Assembly (NCBI RefSeq): GCF_001424195.1
Contig: NZ_LMOO01000001.1
Location: 1,531,383-1,595,382 of the forward strand
Reading direction: 5' to 3'
Length of the DNA: 64,000 nt
Source of the DNA: Cellulomonas sp. Leaf334
Lineage (GTDB): Bacteria; Actinomycetota; Actinomycetes; Actinomycetales; Cellulomonadaceae
Of this stretch, positions 50,928 through 60,280 are shown piece after piece (within the stretch, counting starts at the first letter, position 1; the number at the start of each line of letters is the position of its first letter). A program made the position numbers and the translations under genes. The notes below the pieces were generated by a model that ran no database searches, was not told the origin of the DNA, and was given only the letters and a program-made list of their open reading frames with translations.

Positions 50928-52799
50928 TCAGCCGTCGCTGCGCCGGGTGAACCCGGCCGGCGGACCCCCGCCAAGGTCACCGTTCATCACGAAGCCCTCC
51001 GGTGGTCCCGGCATCTCGGTCTGGTCACCGCCCAGGCCCGACAGGCCCGTGGTCGTCGACGTGCTGGACTCGATCGGCTCGTCCAGGTCCGCGAGGACGA
51101 CCTCGTCGCCGACGGTCAGGCCGTCCGTGATCTCCGTGCGCTCCGTGCCGACCGCGCCGCGGGTGACGGCGACCTCCGTCGGGGTGCCGTCCTCGAGCAC
51201 CTCGACGGTGGCCGTCGTCCCGTCGACGTGGACCGCCGACGTGGGCACGGTGAGCACCTCGTCGGCGCCGGCGACCGTGATCCGCACCTGGGCCGAGGCA
51301 CCGTCGTAGAGCTGCTCGTCCGTGGGGTCGACCGCGAGCTCGACCGTGTAGGCGGGGTCCGCGGTGGTGGACGTGTCGAGGATGCCGATGCCGGCGACCG
51401 TGGCCGTGAGCGACGTGTCCGTGCTCGGCGTGGTCACCTGCGCCGGCTGGCCGACCGACACGATGTCGATCGCCGTCAGGGGGACGCTGGTGGTGACCGT
51501 GTACCCGTCCGGGCCGAGAACCGTGACGACCGCGGTGGTCGACGAGGCCGTGACCGCGTCGCCGGGTGCCAGCGAGACCCCCGCCACCCTCCCGGCGATC
51601 GGGCTGGTCAGCGTCGCGAACGGGAGGCGGCTCTGCGCGAGCGTGACGTTCGCTGCGGCCAGGTCGATCGCGGCCTGGTCGGCCACGATCGTCGCCGCGG
51701 TGACCGTCGTGGTGTTGGTCGACGGGCTGTCGGTCGACGGGGTGCTGGTGGACGGGGTGCTGGTCGACGGGGTGCTGGTCGACGGGGCGTTGGTCGACGG
51801 GGTGCTGGTGGACGGGGTGTTCGTCGTCGGGCTCGACGACGACTGCGCGACCGCCTGCTGCAGCGCCTGCACCGCCTCGTCGAGCGCGGTGGCCAGCGTC
51901 ATGAGCGCCTGCTGCTCGGCATCCGTGGCGGTCTGGGCGTCAAGCGCGCCCGTCAGCGCGGCCTGGCAGTCGGCGAGCGCCTGCTCGACGGCGGAGGGGT
52001 CGGGGCCCGGCTCGTCGGCGACGGGTGCGTCGGTCGCATCCGTCGTGTCGGTCGCGGGTGGCTCGATGGCCGTCGGCTCGGGATCGGGCGTCTCGACGTC
52101 GCCGCCGACCACCGCGAGGAACGCCGCGCACGTCGCCTGCGACGCCGTGACGCTCTCGCTGCTGGCGGTCAGGGTGTCCGCGGTGAGCTGGTACTGGTCG
52201 AGGAGCGCTTGCTGCGCCGCGCGCACCCCGGCCGCCGCCCGCTCGACCGCAGGGTCCGTCGGGTCGTCCGGGCGGTCCGCCGCAGGGTCGGCCGCAGGGT
52301 CGTCCGCGGGCTCGTCGGTGTCGGCGGACGTCGAGGGTGCCGCCGACGGGGGGGTCGAGGACGAGGACGGTGTCGAGCTCGGCGCCGTCTGCGCGTCCAG
52401 GTCGTCGCTGAGCTGCTGCTGGGCGGCGGCGAGGTCGGCCTGCGCCCGCTCGACCGCGTCCTGCAGCGCCTCGGCGTCGAGGGTCGCCAGCACGTCACCG
52501 GCGGCGACCACCTGCCCGACGGTGACCCCCACGGTCGCGACGGTGCCGTCGACGGAGAACGCCGCGTCGCGACGGCTGGCCGACGCGATGGTCCCCACGG
52601 TGTCGATGACCTGCTCGACGCTCGCCCGTTCGGCCGTGGCCGTGCGGTACCGGCCTTCGTCGGAACCGCCGACCGCCAGCGCGACCCCGCCACCGGCGGC
52701 CACGAGGACCACCGCCCCGGCGGTGCCGAGGGCGACGATGCGGCGCCGTCGGGTCCGCTGACGACGAGCGACGGACGGGCTCGCTGCGTGCTCAGGCAT
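50928..52799 (-). CDS. HlyD/MacA-like adaptor, large form with PSTST repeats
   Basis: 623-residue membrane fusion-type subunit. Membrane helix at about residues 21-45, barrel-sandwich (lipoyl-like) halves around residues 75-110 and 370-410 (ATLTSPIAGRVAGVSLAPGDAV), a coiled-coil/Ala-Gln-rich hairpin interrupted by long Ser/Thr/Pro/Asp linkers, and beta-barrel/MPD at the C-terminus (VPTSAVHVDGTTATVEVL, TEITDGLTVGDEVVL). A seven-unit PSTST-like repeat occupies about residues 325-360. The tail is Gly/Pro/Met-rich. Last gene of a five-gene exporter operon; overlaps the lipoprotein gene by 8 nt. Confidence 0.85.
   Translation of the reverse strand: MPEHAASPSVARRQRTRRRRIVALGTAGAVVLVAAGGGVALAVGGSDEGRYRTATAERASVEQVIDTVGTIASASRRDAAFSVDGTVATVGVTVGQVVAAGDVLATLDAEALQDAVERAQADLAAAQQQLSDDLDAQTAPSSTPSSSSTPPSAAPSTSADTDEPADDPAADPAADRPDDPTDPAVERAAAGVRAAQQALLDQYQLTADTLTASSESVTASQATCAAFLAVVGGDVETPDPEPTAIEPPATDTTDATDAPVADEPGPDPSAVEQALADCQAALTGALDAQTATDAEQQALMTLATALDEAVQALQQAVAQSSSSPTTNTPSTSTPSTNAPSTSTPSTSTPSTSTPSTDSPSTNTTTVTAATIVADQAAIDLAAANVTLAQSRLPFATLTSPIAGRVAGVSLAPGDAVTASSTTAVVTVLGPDGYTVTTSVPLTAIDIVSVGQPAQVTTPSTDTSLTATVAGIGILDTSTTADPAYTVELAVDPTDEQLYDGASAQVRITVAGADEVLTVPTSAVHVDGTTATVEVLEDGTPTEVAVTRGAVGTERTEITDGLTVGDEVVLADLDEPIESSTSTTTGLSGLGGDQTEMPGPPEGFVMNGDLGGGPPAGFTRRSDG
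51721..51825. repeat. Seven tandem 15-bp units in the large adaptor gene
   Basis: Units of GACGGGGTGCTGGTC with small changes at 51721, 51736, 51751, 51766, 51781, 51796 and 51811. On the coding strand they give PST-S/N-T/A pentads. The unit length keeps the frame, so copy number could vary between strains. Confidence 0.9.
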
Positions 52800-53727
52800 C
52801 GGTTCCGCCCTGCGTCGCGTCCTGCGTGTCCTCCTGCGGGACGCTGTCCTGACCGCCACCGGGACCGCCGGGACCGCCCGGGCCGCCGCCGTCACCGAAG
52901 CGCTGGACCATCCCGCCGGCGCACTCGCCGTCGGTCGGCGCGGACACGGTGATGCTCGTCGCGGTCACCTTGCCGCTGTCGTCGGCCTCGCCGCGCGCGC
53001 TGGCGCACTGGCCGACGACGACCGCGGAGGCGTCGGCCGCCACGGTCGTCGTGTACGTGGTCGCGTCGGTCACGGTGACCGTGCGGGTCGACGTCTCGTC
53101 GTCGGGACCGGTGGTCTCGACCGTCAGCGTGCTGCCGTCGACCGCGCTGACCGTACCGATGGCACCGCCGCTGAACGACCGCACGGCACCGCCGGGAGGC
53201 AGGTCCGTCGGTGCGCCGTCGGGCCGCTCCCCCTCCGGCATCGTCGGCAGGTCGGTCGGCGCCCCGTCGGGCCGTTCACCTCCGAGGGCCGGCCCGCCGC
53301 CGAAGCCACCGGCACAGGTGCCGTCGTCGGTCGGCCGGGTGATCCGGATGCTCGTCGCCTCGACCGGGGCGGTCGTGTCGGTGGCGTCGGTGTCCGTGGT
53401 CGCCGTCGACACCGCGACGACGCACGACCCGACCGTCACGTCGGCGAGCATGCCGTCGACGGTCGCGGAGAACTCGGTGGCGTCGGTCCAGGTCACCGCG
53501 GTCTGCGAGTCCGCCGACCGGACCTGCAGCACGGTGCCGGTGACGGACGCGATCTCTCCGGACGCGCCGCCACCACCGCCCGGGCCGGAACGCTGCGGGC
53601 CCCCGTCGCCCTGGGTGGCGGACGTCGGCGCGTCGGAGGCGGCGTCGGTCGCGGCGTCGGCAGCCGAGCAGCCGGCCAGGACGAGGACGGAGACGGCGGC
53701 GAGCGCGGGAAGCAGTCGCACGGACAT
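52792..53727 (-). CDS. Secreted lipoprotein with two DUF5666-like repeats
   Basis: 311 residues; lipobox LAGC gives an anchored Cys at about residue 20. Two related beta-rich modules: ASGEIASVTGTVLQVRSADSQTAVTWTDATEF and FSGGAIGTVSAVDGSTLTVET...TVTDATTY, each ending in a V-G-x-C-segment plus an ATSI strand (SCVVAVST / QCASARGE). They are joined by GERPDGAPTDLP repeats and followed by a Gly/Pro tail. Cysteines in both modules may pair. Probably a surface partner of the exporter; substrate-binding or chaperone function is speculative. Confidence 0.75.
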   Translation of the reverse strand: MSVRLLPALAAVSVLVLAGCSAADAATDAASDAPTSATQGDGGPQRSGPGGGGGASGEIASVTGTVLQVRSADSQTAVTWTDATEFSATVDGMLADVTVGSCVVAVSTATTDTDATDTTAPVEATSIRITRPTDDGTCAGGFGGGPALGGERPDGAPTDLPTMPEGERPDGAPTDLPPGGAVRSFSGGAIGTVSAVDGSTLTVETTGPDDETSTRTVTVTDATTYTTTVAADASAVVVGQCASARGEADDSGKVTATSITVSAPTDGECAGGMVQRFGDGGGPGGPGGPGGGQDSVPQEDTQDATQGGTDA

Positions 53728-53753
53728 GAGGAGCACTCCTTGCTGAGAGGGGG

Positions 53754-54982
<1,229 letters not shown>

Positions 54983-54986
<4 letters not shown>

Positions 54987-55702
54987 CGGGCACCGTCCGA
55001 CACGATGAGGCCGTCGTGCACCCGCACGATGCGGTCCGCGCGGGCGGCGACGTCGGCCTCGTGCGTGATGAGGACGATCGTGCGGCCCTGCGCGTGCAGC
55101 TCGTCGAAGAGGTCCAGCACGTCCCTGGTCGACGTGGAGTCGAGGTTGCCGGTCGGCTCGTCGGCCAGGAGGAGGGCGGGCTCGCCGACGAGGGCGCGCG
55201 CGACCGCGACCCGCTGCTGCTGGCCGCCGGACAGCTCGCCCGGCCGGTTGTCGAGCCGGTCGGCCAGGCCCACCCGGTCGAGCGCGGCCACCGCACGGTC
55301 GCGGCGGACGGCGCCCGGGACACGCCCGTAGACCAGCGGGAGCTCGACGTTGCGCCACGCCGACAGCGACGGCAGCAGGTGGAACTGCTGGAACACGAAC
55401 CCGATGCGGCGGTTCCGGATGTCGGCGAGGTCGATCTCGTCGAGCTCCCCGACGTCCTCGCCGGCCAGGTGGTACGTGCCGCGCGTGACGGTGTCCAGGC
55501 AGCCGAGGATGTTCATCAGCGTCGACTTGCCCGAGCCGGAGGGGCCCATGACCGCGACGTACTCGCCGGGCTCGATCCGCAGGTCGACGCCGCGCAGGGC
55601 CTCGAACTCGATGCTGCCGGACGTGTACGTCTTGCCGACGCCGACGAGGTCGATGACGGCGCCGGTGCGCTGCTCGACGCGCGGCAGCGTGAGCTCAGCC
55701 AT
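54983..55702 (-). CDS. MacB/LolD-type ABC ATPase
   Basis: 239 residues: Walker A MGPSGSGKST, Q-loop FVFQQFHLLPSLSAWRNVELPLVYG, signature LSGGQQQRVAVARAL, Walker B LLLADEPTGNLD and H-loop LITHEADVA, the LolD/MacB subgroup pattern. Supplies ATP hydrolysis to the FtsX-type permease. ATG 55702 overlaps the end of the upstream adaptor gene by 8 nt. Confidence 0.93.
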
Positions 55703-56837
55703 CCGCCGGACCGCCCTGCTGGTTCTGCGGGCCGCCACCGGGTCCGCCCTCGAAGACCATCCCGCCCTCGGGCAGCTGCGGGCCCTGCCGACCGGAGCCG
55801 CCGGTGCCGGGCGTGAAGACCGCGAGCACCACCTCGTCGCCCTCGACCAGCCCGTCGGTGATCTCCGTGACGTTCCCGGACGTCTCCCCGGTCGTCACGG
55901 GGACGTCGACGAGCTCACCGTCGGCTCCCGTCTGCTGCACGGTCGTCGTGCCGTCCTCGGCCGTCGTGACCGCGAGGCTGGGCACGGTCAGCACGTCGGT
56001 GCGACGCTCGTAGACCAGCTCGACCTCGGCGGCGACGCCGTCGTGCAGGCCGTCCTGGTCGCCGGTGATCGCGACGGTCACGGGGTAGGCCACGACGCCG
56101 GTGTCACCGGTGGACAGCAGCCCGATCTCGCTGATCGTGCCGAAGACCGGCGCGGTCGCCCCGTCGAGCGTGACCTCCGCCTGGTCGCCGGCCTCGATCA
56201 GAGCGACGTCCGCGTCGGAGACGGTGACCTCGACCTGCCAGGCGTCGGTGCCGACGACGGTGAACTGCGCCTCGGTGTCCGTCGTGGGCCCGTCACCGCT
56301 GCCCACCGCGTCGCCCGCCTCGAGGTTCACCGCGGTGAGCAGCCCGGCGACGGGTGCCGTCAGGGTGGCGTCGTCCATCGCGGCCTGCGCGGTGTCCACC
56401 CCCGACTGTGCGACGTCGACCTGCGCCTGCGCGGCGGCGACCTGCGCGGTGCCGGACGCGTCGGCCAGCTTCGCCCGGGCGTCGGCGAGCGTGGCCTTCG
56501 CCTGGAGCAGGTCCGCGGTCAGCTGGAGGGTGTCGACGGTGGCCAGCGTCTGCCCGGCCGCGACCGTCTGCCCGACCGCGACGGGCACGGCGGTGACCGT
56601 CCCGCTGACCTCGAAGCTCACGTCCTGCTGCACCGACGGGGTCAGCGTGCCGCTGCCGCCGACCGACTTCTGCAGGGTCGTCAGGCTCGCCGCCACGGTC
56701 CGCGTGATCGGCTCCGTCGACGCCGCCGACGCGTCCCTGATCCCGAACCACCAGATGCCCGCGGCGACGAGCGCGACGAGGACGACGGCGGTGACCGTCC
56801 TCGTCAGCGGCGTCGTCCGCCTCCACACGTGCTGCAT
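55695..56837 (-). CDS. HlyD/MacA-like adaptor, short form
   Basis: 380 residues. Membrane helix at about residues 13-33, a first lipoyl half (VSFEVSGTVTAVPVAVGQTVAAGQTLATVDT), a short helical hairpin (LLQAKATLADARAKLADASGTAQVAAAQAQ), a second lipoyl half (DDATLTAPVAGLLTAVNLEAGDAV), then beta-barrel and membrane-proximal domains (VPSLAVTTAEDGTTTVQ, TEITDGLVEGDEVVL). The tail is Gly/Pro/Gln-rich. First gene of the operon; a second adaptor occurs at the operon end. Confidence 0.88.
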   Translation of the reverse strand: MQHVWRRTTPLTRTVTAVVLVALVAAGIWWFGIRDASAASTEPITRTVAASLTTLQKSVGGSGTLTPSVQQDVSFEVSGTVTAVPVAVGQTVAAGQTLATVDTLQLTADLLQAKATLADARAKLADASGTAQVAAAQAQVDVAQSGVDTAQAAMDDATLTAPVAGLLTAVNLEAGDAVGSGDGPTTDTEAQFTVVGTDAWQVEVTVSDADVALIEAGDQAEVTLDGATAPVFGTISEIGLLSTGDTGVVAYPVTVAITGDQDGLHDGVAAEVELVYERRTDVLTVPSLAVTTAEDGTTTVQQTGADGELVDVPVTTGETSGNVTEITDGLVEGDEVVLAVFTPGTGGSGRQGPQLPEGGMVFEGGPGGGPQNQQGGPADG

Positions 56838-57170
56838 GTCCGTCCCTCACGTCGACCGGCCTTCTGACCTGGGCCGAACGTAGGGACGGCGGCTGGGGCG
56901 CTCGTAGCGCTGACCTGTGCTTGACCTGTGAGTCGTCGGACGGCGTTGCGTCGGCGAACGAGCCCTGGGTACTGCCGGACTGGACTTCTACGGCACTCAT
57001 CGCTTGTTCGACCCGCTCGGCGACCGACCCGGCTGCGGCGTCCGGACTCAAAACGATTCGGATCTGTCCGGTATGGGCTTTCTTTGGTAACTTGACTAAC
57101 TCTGTACCGCCTCGTCCGCGACCGACAGCATCGTCAGGTCTCTGCGGATCGAGACCACCCAGGAGGTTCA
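56838..57170. other. Divergent intergenic region, adaptor operon / GH26
   Basis: 333 nt without a supported gene. It holds the TGACCTGTG direct repeats near the adaptor side and an AT-richer stretch at about 57075-57115 (TTTCTTTGGTAACTTGACTA) before the GH26 gene, where a promoter is likely, though no convincing -35/-10 pair could be fixed. GGAGG lies just before the GH26 start. Confidence 0.6.
56911..56930. promoter_or_regulatory. Direct repeat TGACCTGTG x2 (11-bp period)
   Basis: TGACCTGTG at 56911-56919 and again at 56922-56930, start-to-start distance 11 bp; a weaker TGACCTGGG lies at 56865-56873. Direct repeats spaced one helical turn are typical of OmpR/PhoB-type response-regulator sites. 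It lies 74 nt upstream of the exporter operon. Confidence 0.5.
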
Positions 57171-60110
57171 ATGAAGAACCGTCATCTCGCGCGTGCTCTG
57201 ACTGCGGGGATCACCGCGGCAGCGCTCAGCGGGCTCGTGGCACTGCCCGCCCAGGCGGCCGAGACCGTCACCATCGTCGACCCGGACGCCAGCGCGGCGA
57301 CCCGGTCGCTGTTCTCCTACCTCGACGACGTCCGCGGCGACGGCATCCTGTTCGGCCACCAGCACACGACGTCGTACGGCCTGACGTTCACCGGCGCCGA
57401 CGGCATCAAGTCCGACGTCAAGAACCTCACCGGCGACCACCCCGCGCTCTTCGGCTGGGACACGCTGATCCTGCAGGGCGACGAGGCCCCCGGCTCGGCG
57501 AGCAACACCACCGAGCAGAACATCGCAGCGCTCGACGACCACATCGCGAAGGCGCACGCCCTCGGCGGCATCAACACCCTGTCCGCGCACATCGAGAACT
57601 TCGTGACCGGCGGCAGCTTCTACGACACCACCGGTGACACGCTGCGCGCGGTCCTGCCGGGCGGCCCCGAGAACGCCGAGCTCAACGCGTACCTCGACAA
57701 CATCGCGGCAGCAGCCGACGGCGCCCGCGACGCCGAGGGCGACCTCATCCCGATCATCTTCCGGCCGTGGCACGAGAACGCGGGCTCCTGGTTCTGGTGG
57801 GGTGCCGCGTTCGGCTCCCCCGGCGAGTACAAGGAGCTCTTCCGCTACACGGTCGAGTACCTGCGCGACGTGAAGGGCGTGTCCAACTTCCTGTACGCGT
57901 TCGGTCCGGGCAGCGGCTTCGGCGGCAACGCGGACACGTACCTGCGGACCTACCCCGGCGACGAGTTCGTGGACGTGTTCGGCCTCGACGCGTACGACAA
58001 CACCGGCTCGGCCGCGTTCCTCGACGGCCTGGTCAAGGACCTCGGCATGATCGCGGACCTCGCTGACGCCAAGGGCAAGGTCTCCGCGTTCACCGAGTTC
58101 GGCGTGACCAACGGCGTCGGCACCTCCGGCTCCAGCCCCGAGCAGTGGTTCACGAAGGTGCTGAACGCCATCAAGGCCGACCCGAAGGCGAGCCGCAACG
58201 CGTACATGCAGACGTGGGCCAACTTCGACGCCGGCCAGCACTACGTGCCCGTGACCGGGGACGCCCTGCTGCCCGACTTCCTGGACTACGCGGCCGACCC
58301 GTACACGCTGTTCGCGAGCGAGGTCACCGGCGCGTTCGACCGTGCCGTGGACACCACGCCCGCCGGACCGGTGCTCCACATCGCGTCTCCGGCCGACAGC
58401 GCCCGGGTCGCCACGTCCCCGACGACGATCCGCGCGACCGTCCAGAACGTCGACGCCGACCGCGTCTACGCCACGGTCGGGAGCACCGAGATCGAGCTCG
58501 CCGCCGGTGACGGCCTCTGGTGGTCGGCCCCGTGGGACATCCCCGCGGAGCAGCTGGACAACAGCACGCAGACGCTGACGGTGCACGTCGTCGCCGACGG
58601 GGTCGAGGTGCTCACCGAGAGCTCGTCCGTGGTCCTCGGCCCGCGACCGACCTTCGGCCCCGGCATCGTCGACGACTACGAGGGCTACGGCGACGACACC
58701 GCGCTGCGCGCCGAGTACGTCTCCTACGGCGCCAACACGCTCTCGCTCGACACGAGCGGGGAGTCCAAGGCGCTGCGGATGGACTACGACTTCGCGACCC
58801 AGACGTACACCGGGTTCGGGAAGCAGATCAGCGGCGACTGGTCCGACTTCAACGAGCTCGCGCTCTGGGTGAAGCCCGACGGCTCGGGCAACAAGATGGT
58901 GCTCCAGCTCGTCGCGGGCGGCGTCTCCTACGAGGCGTACCCGTCGCTGGCGGGCACCGAGGCCGGCGTCGTCACGTTCCCGTTCGTCGACTGGCGGCCG
59001 GCTCCGTGGGACACCGCGAACGCCAACCGCCGCATCAGCGACGCCGACCTGAAGGCGATCTCGCAGTTCAACATCTACGTCAACGCCGCCGACGACGGCA
59101 CCGGCGACCCGTCGGGCAGCATCGTGGTCGACAACATCGCCGCCCTGCCGGGTGTCGAGCCGCCGCCGGTGTTCTCCGACGTCCTGCCGGGGTCGCCGAA
59201 CTTCGAGAGCATCATCTGGCTGCACGACCAGGGTCTCGACGACGGCTACAAGGACGGCACGTTCAGGCCGACCAGACCGCAGACCCGCGAGGCCACGGCG
59301 TCGCTGCTCTACCGCTACTCGGAGGCCACCTTCGTCCCCACGGCGAAGAAGCCGACGTTCCACGACGTGCCCAAGAAGCACGCGTTCTTCAAGGAGATCG
59401 AGTGGCTGGCGAGCGAGAAGCTCGTCGACACGACGATCCCGCTGTTCCTGCCGAAGGGTCCGCTCGACCGCTCGTCCGCGGCCGAGGTCCTCTGGCGGCT
59501 CGCGGGGTCGCCCGAGCCGGCGGCGCCGGAGGCGTTCACGGACGTCCCGTCGTGGCACCCGTTCGGCACGGCCATCGCGTGGGCGACGGAGACCGGCATC
59601 ATCGTGCCGACCTCCGCGACGAAGTACGGCGTGCTCAAGGTCGTCACGCGCGGTGACTTCGCCGGGTACCTCGACCGGTTCGACCACCGGCCGAGCCCGC
59701 TGGAGCCCGTCGTGCTGACGGACTTCGCCGACGGCGCCCAGGGCTGGGGTCCCATCGGTGAGGGCACGGCCACCGGCACCGGGGGCACGCTGACGATCGA
59801 CGCCGCCGCTCCCGACGGCGGCTGGTTCGGGTTCGGTCCGTCCGTCGGTGACTGGACCGGGCGCACCGAGCTGCGGTTCGACGTCGTGTCCACCACGGGC
59901 TTCGACACGAAGGCCGCTCTGCAGGTGGGCTCCTCGTGGACGTGGTGCGAGACGTCGCAGGTGGGGTGGATCTCCGCCCCGACGTCCGACGTGCTCGTCG
60001 ACCTGGCCACGCTGAGCGCCGAGTGCGGTGCGCAGCTGGCCGACGTGAAGAAGGTGAACCTGTACTTCAACGCAGGCACCCACGTGATCGACGACGTCGA
60101 GCTCCGCTGA
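57171..60110 (+). CDS. GH26 beta-mannanase with CBM-like domains and SLH repeats
   Basis: 979-residue secreted enzyme. Signal peptide 1-29 (cleavage near AQA-AET). The GH26 barrel spans about 35-385 with acid/base E202 in RPWHENAGSWFWWG and nucleophile E309 in SAFTEFG. Then an Ig-like module (about 395-485), a beta-sandwich CBM-like domain (about 490-660, GPGIVDDYEGYG...IVVDNIAALPG), three SLH repeats (about 666-840, e.g. FSDVLPGSPNFESIIWLHDQ) and a C-terminal CBM-like module (845-979). The layout recalls Cellulomonas fimi Man26A. SLH repeats imply attachment to wall polymers. The ATG follows GGAGG. Confidence 0.93.
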   Translation: MKNRHLARALTAGITAAALSGLVALPAQAAETVTIVDPDASAATRSLFSYLDDVRGDGILFGHQHTTSYGLTFTGADGIKSDVKNLTGDHPALFGWDTLILQGDEAPGSASNTTEQNIAALDDHIAKAHALGGINTLSAHIENFVTGGSFYDTTGDTLRAVLPGGPENAELNAYLDNIAAAADGARDAEGDLIPIIFRPWHENAGSWFWWGAAFGSPGEYKELFRYTVEYLRDVKGVSNFLYAFGPGSGFGGNADTYLRTYPGDEFVDVFGLDAYDNTGSAAFLDGLVKDLGMIADLADAKGKVSAFTEFGVTNGVGTSGSSPEQWFTKVLNAIKADPKASRNAYMQTWANFDAGQHYVPVTGDALLPDFLDYAADPYTLFASEVTGAFDRAVDTTPAGPVLHIASPADSARVATSPTTIRATVQNVDADRVYATVGSTEIELAAGDGLWWSAPWDIPAEQLDNSTQTLTVHVVADGVEVLTESSSVVLGPRPTFGPGIVDDYEGYGDDTALRAEYVSYGANTLSLDTSGESKALRMDYDFATQTYTGFGKQISGDWSDFNELALWVKPDGSGNKMVLQLVAGGVSYEAYPSLAGTEAGVVTFPFVDWRPAPWDTANANRRISDADLKAISQFNIYVNAADDGTGDPSGSIVVDNIAALPGVEPPPVFSDVLPGSPNFESIIWLHDQGLDDGYKDGTFRPTRPQTREATASLLYRYSEATFVPTAKKPTFHDVPKKHAFFKEIEWLASEKLVDTTIPLFLPKGPLDRSSAAEVLWRLAGSPEPAAPEAFTDVPSWHPFGTAIAWATETGIIVPTSATKYGVLKVVTRGDFAGYLDRFDHRPSPLEPVVLTDFADGAQGWGPIGEGTATGTGGTLTIDAAAPDGGWFGFGPSVGDWTGRTELRFDVVSTTGFDTKAALQVGSSWTWCETSQVGWISAPTSDVLVDLATLSAECGAQLADVKKVNLYFNAGTHVIDDVELR

Positions 60111-60163
60111 CGGACCACGCGTGGGCCTGCTCCTCCGCTCCACGGGGCCCGCGCGTCTCTCCG

Positions 60164-60275
60164 CTGACGTCCGCACTCCTGAGGCCCCCTCCCCCTCGAA
60201 GTGCGGACATCAGTGCGTCCCACCCAACAACGTCCGCACTCCGGTGGGCTCAGGCCCGATCGAGTGCGGACGTTG
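60164..60275. repeat. Two tandem CGTCCGCAC palindromes after the GH26 gene
   Basis: The first hairpin pairs 60164-60177 with 60200-60213 (14 bp, one mismatch, 22-nt loop). The second pairs 60228-60241 with 60262-60275 (14 bp, perfect, 20-nt loop). Both contain CGTCCGCACT/AGTGCGGAC. They fill most of the 170-nt gap between convergent GH26 and methyltransferase genes. Confidence 0.85.
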
Positions 60276-60280
60276 CTGCG

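Noticed and set aside
56899..56912. GTAGCGCTGAC as a fourth AGCGCT-type LacI operator
   Set aside because: Only the six-base core matches; flanks lack the ATGTT/AACAT symmetry and the neighbouring genes are not arabinose genes.
57168..60176. 1002-codon open frame antisense to the GH26 gene
   Set aside because: High GC makes long stop-free antisense frames. Its translation is Arg/Gly/Val-rich without domains, while the plus-strand frame has complete GH26, SLH and signal-peptide features.
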